Shown one piece after another: positions 60,286-64,000 of a stretch of 64,000 nucleotides of DNA (its first letter is position 1; every line of letters begins with the position of its first letter). Source of the DNA: Enterobacteriaceae bacterium (lineage in GTDB: Bacteria; Pseudomonadota; Gammaproteobacteria; Enterobacterales; Enterobacteriaceae). A program made the position numbers and the translations under genes. Below the pieces are notes generated by a model. It ran no database searches. It had not been told where the DNA came from and saw only the letters and a list, made by a program, of their open reading frames with translations. The stretch covers positions 1-64,000 of the forward strand of contig JAIRVT010000022.1 of the NCBI GenBank assembly GCA_031253755.1. Direction: 5' to 3'.

Positions 60286-61032
60286 ATGCAGAAAGTAACG
60301 ATTATTACCGGTGGCTCGCGTGGAATTGGTAGAGCGACCGCGCTTTGTCTGGCAGGAAAAGGACATCATATTTGTATTGGCTATCGTGTCCGTAAAGATA
60401 GTGCGCTTGAAGTTGTGGAAATGATCCGCAATCTGGGGCAGTCAGCTATTGCCGTTCAGGTGGATGTGAGCGATGAAAAACAGGTTGTTGCCCTGTTCCA
60501 GCAGGCAGAACAACAATTGGGCTATATCTCCGGCTTGGTAAATAACGCAGGCATTTTAAAGCCGCAGGCTTCAATTGAGCAACTCACCGCAGAACGGCTG
60601 AATAGCATTTTTGCCACCAATGTTACCGGCTACTTTCTGTGCGCCAGAGAAGCCGTGAAAAGAATGGCGTTCCGGCATGGCGGGCAAGGTGGTGCGATTG
60701 TGAATGTTTCTTCCGCCGCCGCGAGGTTGGGTGCTCCCCATGAATATATTGATTATGCCGCGTCAAAAGGGGCGGTGGATACATTATCCATCGGGTTATC
60801 GCTGGAAGTTGCGGCACAAGGGATCAGGGTGAATACCGTGCGTCCCGGCTATATTGATACCGAAATGCACGCGGATGGTGGCGAACCTGACAGAGTTGAG
60901 CGAGTTAAAGCGTTTGCGCCCATGAAGCGGGGAGGGCAACCGGAAGAGGTTGCTGCCGCGATTAGCTGGTTAATGTCTGATGAGGCATCCTATGTCACCG
61001 GTAATTTTATGGATTTAGCCGGAGGGCGGTAG
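60286..61032 (+). CDS. Short-chain dehydrogenase/reductase, YgfF-like
   Basis: 248 aa classical SDR. NAD(P)-binding TGGSRGIGRA, the NNAG motif (LVNNAGILKPQ), catalytic Ser in IVNVSSAAARLG and YxxxK in YIDYAASKGAVDT, then RVNTVRPGYIDTEM. It resembles E. coli YgfF along the whole length; the substrate is unknown, possibly a sugar. The ATG at 60271 (five codons earlier) is possible, but 60286 gives the YgfF start. It stands alone. Confidence 0.9.
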   Translation: MQKVTIITGGSRGIGRATALCLAGKGHHICIGYRVRKDSALEVVEMIRNLGQSAIAVQVDVSDEKQVVALFQQAEQQLGYISGLVNNAGILKPQASIEQLTAERLNSIFATNVTGYFLCAREAVKRMAFRHGGQGGAIVNVSSAAARLGAPHEYIDYAASKGAVDTLSIGLSLEVAAQGIRVNTVRPGYIDTEMHADGGEPDRVERVKAFAPMKRGGQPEEVAAAISWLMSDEASYVTGNFMDLAGGR

Positions 61033-61137
61033 GTGTTTGGTCATCGTTTTGTCACTGAAGGGGAGATAGGAAAAATGTAGCCAGAAATATTCAGCCGGTT
61101 AACCTCAGCCGGCTGATAAGAGATTTGGCCTTGTCGC

Positions 61138-61485
61138 TTAAGCTAACATTGCTGCCAGTTTGGGCTTGAGAATAATTTTCCCGGCGGTAATTTCAATATC
61201 GATTGATTCTTCGGTTAACTGGCTGTCAGTCAACCAGTCACCCGCAATATAGAGTTCACCGTTTTCACGAATATTATCAATTCCCTGTTCTGGGTTGTTT
61301 TCAATTTTATCAATCAGGCGGGCAAGATCGGTTTGTGGGGCAAGCAGAGAGATGATGATGCCGACTGAATTTTGCGAGATATGGAATAATGAATCAGCAA
61401 TGAATCCTGCATTGCTAAGTGCGCTGCCATTCAATGTTAATTCAGGGAGATCATCGGTATGACGAAATACAACATGAAGACTCAT
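61138..61485 (-). CDS. Small protein with two SymE-like (AbrB-fold) halves
   Basis: 115 aa. No family was recognised with certainty. Both halves read like the SymE/AbrB swapped-hairpin pattern L-x-G-x-x-L-x-x-A/S-x-F/L-x-x-x-x-x-x-I-x: first LPELTLNGSALSNAGFIADS then LFHIS; second GELYIAGDWLTDSQLTEES then IDIEITAGKIILKPK. The linker is acidic. AAGGAACG precedes ATG 61485; an ATG nine codons earlier is in frame. SymE is an SOS-linked toxin with an AbrB-type fold; a doubled version next to the ter genes suggests a stress role, but that is inference. No SymR antisense could be called. Confidence 0.5.
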   Translation of the reverse strand: MSLHVVFRHTDDLPELTLNGSALSNAGFIADSLFHISQNSVGIIISLLAPQTDLARLIDKIENNPEQGIDNIRENGELYIAGDWLTDSQLTEESIDIEITAGKIILKPKLAAMLA

Positions 61486-61644
61486 TTTACGTTCCTTGTG
61501 ATGTTTGGACATGTCGCGATACTTTATCAGTACTTTAGATTGTGGGAAAACGACATTGTCAGAAAACGTTAATCCGGTGCAATAATTCTGATAATTTGTT
61601 GCGTTACCACAGGTAATACCACTCGAAATTTAAATGATAACCAA

Positions 61645-61690
61645 CAAAAAAACCCTGTTGATGTTATCGAGCAGGGTTTTTATTTTTTAA
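61645..61690. terminator. Bidirectional terminator downstream of terD
   Basis: AAAACCCTG (61649-61657) pairs with CAGGGTTTT (61672-61680), A-run on one side and T-run on the other. A family A repeat end (ACCCGTCGTCTTTCAATG) follows at 61693. Confidence 0.85.
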
Positions 61691-61757
61691 TTACCCGTCG
61701 TCTTTCAATGAGTAACTAAATTGTATGTGACAGATTTTAACTTGTAGCAAGCTAAAA

Positions 61758-62336
61758 TCAGGCAGCATTAATGCCATACTGAGCACAAACAGAAGCCAGA
61801 CCACCTGCATAGCCCTGACCAACAGCACGGAATTTCCAGTCACCGTTGTGACGATACAGTTCACCAAACAGCATCGCAGTTTCAGTGGAAGCATCTTCGC
61901 TCAGATCATAGCGAGCCACTTCAGTTTGCGTGTCATCGTTAGCCAGACGAATGAATGCGCCGGAAACCTGCCCGAAGCTCTGACCACGTGCCTGTGCATC
62001 ATGAATAGTGACAACAAACACAACTTTATCAACATCCGCCGGAACTTGATCCAGTTTGATTTTCATTGATTCATCATCGCCATCCCCTTCACCGGTGCGG
62101 TTGTCGCCAGTGTGCATGATCGAGCCGTCAGCAGATTTCAGGTTATTGTAGAAAATGAAATCTGCGTCACTGCGGACTTTGCCGTTTGCGGCCAGCAGAA
62201 ATGCGGAAGCATCCAGATCGAAAGCCTGACCATCCGTTGAGCGGACATCCCAGCCGAGACCGATCAGAACATTTTTCATGGTTGGCGCTTCTTTACTCAG
62301 AGAAACGTTACCGCCTTTGGAAAGTGATACACCCAT
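61758..62336 (-). CDS. terD: Tellurium resistance protein TerD
   Basis: 192 aa calcium-binding protein of the TerD/TerE/TerZ family, linked to tellurite, phage and colicin resistance and envelope stress. [37 protein letters not shown], and [17 protein letters not shown] carry the Ca-binding acidic clusters. It matches TerD length and ends QYGINAA. GAGGAAATAA before ATG. It is last in the terB-terC-terD set, followed by a terminator, so terE and terF are not directly adjacent. Confidence 0.97.
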   Translation of the reverse strand: MGVSLSKGGNVSLSKEAPTMKNVLIGLGWDVRSTDGQAFDLDASAFLLAANGKVRSDADFIFYNNLKSADGSIMHTGDNRTGEGDGDDESMKIKLDQVPADVDKVVFVVTIHDAQARGQSFGQVSGAFIRLANDDTQTEVARYDLSEDASTETAMLFGELYRHNGDWKFRAVGQGYAGGLASVCAQYGINAA

Positions 62337-62355
62337 TATTATTTCCTCATTTTTT

Positions 62356-62434
62356 TACCCGTTGTCTTTCAAGTTGCCTCTTTGCTGGCTGCGCTCGCTT
62401 GCAGCAAGCGATGCAACTCGAAATCCATAGGGTA
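62356..62434. repeat. Family A element, 79-bp version, between terC and terD
   Basis: Begins TACCCGTTGTCTTTCAAGTT, ends CTCGAAATCCATAGGGTA. Both ends match the 140-bp copy; the middle is shortened (GCTTGCAGCAAGC). Confidence 0.8.
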
Positions 62435-62494
62435 CGTTTTTTAAAAAATCGTTTTTCAGCTCTTTTCAGCTCTTTTCAACCCAGAGAGCCGGAT

Positions 62495-63553
62495 TTAGTT
62501 CGCTTCTTCTTTTTCGGGAAACAGGAGGCTGGCAATAATGCCTACAGCCAGTACGCCGATGACGACAAACAGGCTGGTTGTTGCCGAAATAGAATAACCG
62601 TGATGGAACATTGACTCTGATGCGTTAAGCCCCAATTTGATCGCAATGAAAAACAGCAGAACAATCACGGCTTTCTCCAAATGAACCAGATACTTTTTCA
62701 ACGCTTCCAGTACAAAGTAGAGTGTACGCAGGCCTAAGATAGCAAACATCATGGCGCTATAGACGATTAAAGGCTCCCGGCTGACGGCAATCACCGCAGG
62801 CACGGAATCAAACGCAAACATGACGTCAGAGAGTTCAACAACAGCCAGACACAGCAACAGCGGTGTAGCATACAGTACCGCTTTGCCCGCAAGACCGGTT
62901 TTATCGCGACCAGTTTTATCACGGCCAACGGTTATATCTGCATTTTCCGGCTTCGCCAGCTCTGCATCGATCTCTTTCTGGTTGAGTACGAACGCATGAC
63001 CACTCAGTTTCGGCCAGATTGGGAAAAAACGCTTCACCAGACGATAGGCGAGATGCTGGGAGTAATCTTCGATTTCATCATCACCATTACCGCTTTTCAG
63101 CATCATGACTGCCGTCCAGCCGACGATAATCGCAAAAGCCATTTCGACCCAAGACCCCAGCATCAGCAGGCTTGTCCCGATGGCGACGAAAATACCACGG
63201 AAAACAATAGCGCCGATAATGCCCCAATAGAGAACCCGGTGGCGATAACGATCCGGCACTGCAAACCAAGAGAAAATGGCCATGATAACAAACAGGTTAT
63301 CGACAGAAAGCACTTTCTCCAGTGCATAACCCGTGATAAACAGGCTTGCAACTTCCGAACCATGATGAATAAACAGGAAGCCTGCGAAAACAAAGGCAAT
63401 GGCGATCCAAAAGACCGACCAGAGCGCGGCACTGCGCAAAGAAATCGGCTTATCGTCACGATGCATAACGAGATCGATAACAAGCGCACCTACCGACAGA
63501 ATAATAAATACCGCAACAGTTTCCAGCGGAAACCCTATATGCGTAGACGTCAT
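62495..63553 (-). CDS. terC: Tellurium resistance membrane protein TerC
   Basis: 352 aa integral membrane protein, about nine segments, with acidic residues inside membrane helices (ALEKVLSVDNLFVIMAIF and VVELSDVMFAFDSVPAVIAVS), typical of TerC/MntP-like metal-exporting families. It forms an inner-membrane hub with TerB and TerD. AGAGG precedes the ATG by about 10 bases. A repeat of R-D-K-T-G (GRDKTGRDKTGLAG) near 205-218 comes from a short duplicated stretch in a cytoplasmic loop. Confidence 0.96.
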   Translation of the reverse strand: MTSTHIGFPLETVAVFIILSVGALVIDLVMHRDDKPISLRSAALWSVFWIAIAFVFAGFLFIHHGSEVASLFITGYALEKVLSVDNLFVIMAIFSWFAVPDRYRHRVLYWGIIGAIVFRGIFVAIGTSLLMLGSWVEMAFAIIVGWTAVMMLKSGNGDDEIEDYSQHLAYRLVKRFFPIWPKLSGHAFVLNQKEIDAELAKPENADITVGRDKTGRDKTGLAGKAVLYATPLLLCLAVVELSDVMFAFDSVPAVIAVSREPLIVYSAMMFAILGLRTLYFVLEALKKYLVHLEKAVIVLLFFIAIKLGLNASESMFHHGYSISATTSLFVVIGVLAVGIIASLLFPEKEEAN

Positions 63554-63567
63554 GAAGTCAGCCTCTT

Positions 63568-63707
63568 TACCCGTTGTCTTTCAAGCTGCCTCTTTGTTGG
63601 CTGCGCCCGCTTGCCCCAGTTGCCGTGTTGTTATAAACGCACGGTTGTCTATGCTCAGGGCGCGCGCTTACTTGCCGCAAGCGATGCAACTCGAAATCCA
63701 TAGGGTA
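63568..63707. repeat. 140-bp inverted-repeat element (family A), full-length copy between terB and terC
   Basis: Starts TACCCGTTGTCTTTCAAGCT and ends CTCGAAATCCATAGGGTA; same length as the copy at 7016-7155. It separates terB and terC of the operon. Confidence 0.85.
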
Positions 63708-63716
63708 TGCTTTTAG

Positions 63717-64000
63717 TTACAGGTCAAATTCTGCCGGAACAAAACCCAGAGCATTGCATATTTCCAGGGCGGCATTTTTCTCATCTTGGTCAAAATCACC
63801 ATCACTCTTAGCGACAGCAATTCCCACGCGTAAGGCAAGTTGGGCGGCGTCAGGCTGTTGTTTCAGTGCCATGATATATTTCATCGCTTCCCCTTTGCCG
63901 ATGTCTTTATCAAATTCATAGCTGCTGACCAGCTTATTGAAGAATTCGATAATTTCAGTGGTGTCGAACACTTTCAGTTCGGGAGAATTCTTAATAAACC
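63717..64000 (-). CDS. terB: Tellurium resistance protein TerB (3' part; start beyond window)
   Basis: The 94 C-terminal residues of a protein of about 151; the frame runs open to the window edge (FIKNSPELKVFDTTEIIEFF). IGKGEAMKYIMALKQQPDAA and LALRVGIAVAKSDGDFDQDE are characteristic TerB helices with metal-binding acidic residues. It is a cytoplasmic, all-helical protein that binds TerC at the membrane. terZ and terA would be expected further upstream. Confidence 0.95.
   Translation of the reverse strand, partial: FIKNSPELKVFDTTEIIEFFNKLVSSYEFDKDIGKGEAMKYIMALKQQPDAAQLALRVGIAVAKSDGDFDQDEKNAALEICNALGFVPAEFDL

Overview
The window looks like the chromosome of a Xenorhabdus- or Photorhabdus-like member of the Morganellaceae. 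The basis is recognition, not a database search: conserved enterobacterial thr/dnaK-region gene order, a moderate-to-low GC backbone with very AT-rich islands, many short palindromic and inverted-repeat elements between genes, an OmpC/F-type porin, several tandem OppA paralogues and a tellurite-resistance block.

Layout. 1-2.7 kb is an AT-rich accessory edge with a frameshifted transposase remnant, an O-methyltransferase and an unrecognised protein carrying a possible Cys-His-Asp protease triad. 2.9-35.6 kb is core backbone in near E. coli order: dnaJ-dnaK with a sigma-32 promoter, satP, then an insertion (MHS transporter, asc-like beta-glucoside PTS and glucosidase), mogA, talB, yaaA, thrCBA with a thr attenuator, arcA, creA, rob, gpmB, yjjX, trpR, slt, ettA, a degenerate ABC ATPase, nadR, radA, serB and ytjB. 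35.7-43 kb holds two small membrane proteins, dkgA, yghB, metC, a tandem family of small secreted proteins (two intact, one remnant), and exbBD behind a Fur box. 43-49.6 kb is a cellobiose/beta-glucoside PTS operon (EIIB, EIIC, EIIA, GH1 glucosidase, its own HPr, and a cytidine-deaminase-fold protein) with a divergent PRD activator. 49.7-54.2 kb has a TetR regulator, a porin with a perfect CRP-type site upstream, rdgC and mak. 54.8-59.9 kb holds three tandem oligopeptide-binding proteins, each followed by a hairpin and without permease genes. 60.3-64 kb holds a YgfF-type dehydrogenase, a protein that reads as a doubled SymE-like fold, and terD, terC and the 3' part of terB.

How the genes work together. 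Three themes recur. The first is uptake and use of aryl-beta-glucosides and cellobiose through two unrelated PTS loci, one with a dedicated phosphocarrier. The second is envelope uptake: porin, OppA paralogues, ExbBD and SatP. The third is short mobile repeats, including 140-bp elements with TA-flanked ends after satP and inside the ter operon, plus in-frame 15-bp tandem repeats in two genes. Regulatory sites that can be read directly are sigma-32 (dnaK), the thr promoter and attenuator, the trp operator on trpR, a NadR box on nadR, a Fur box on exbB and a CRP site before the porin. No rRNA, tRNA or CRISPR array was seen.
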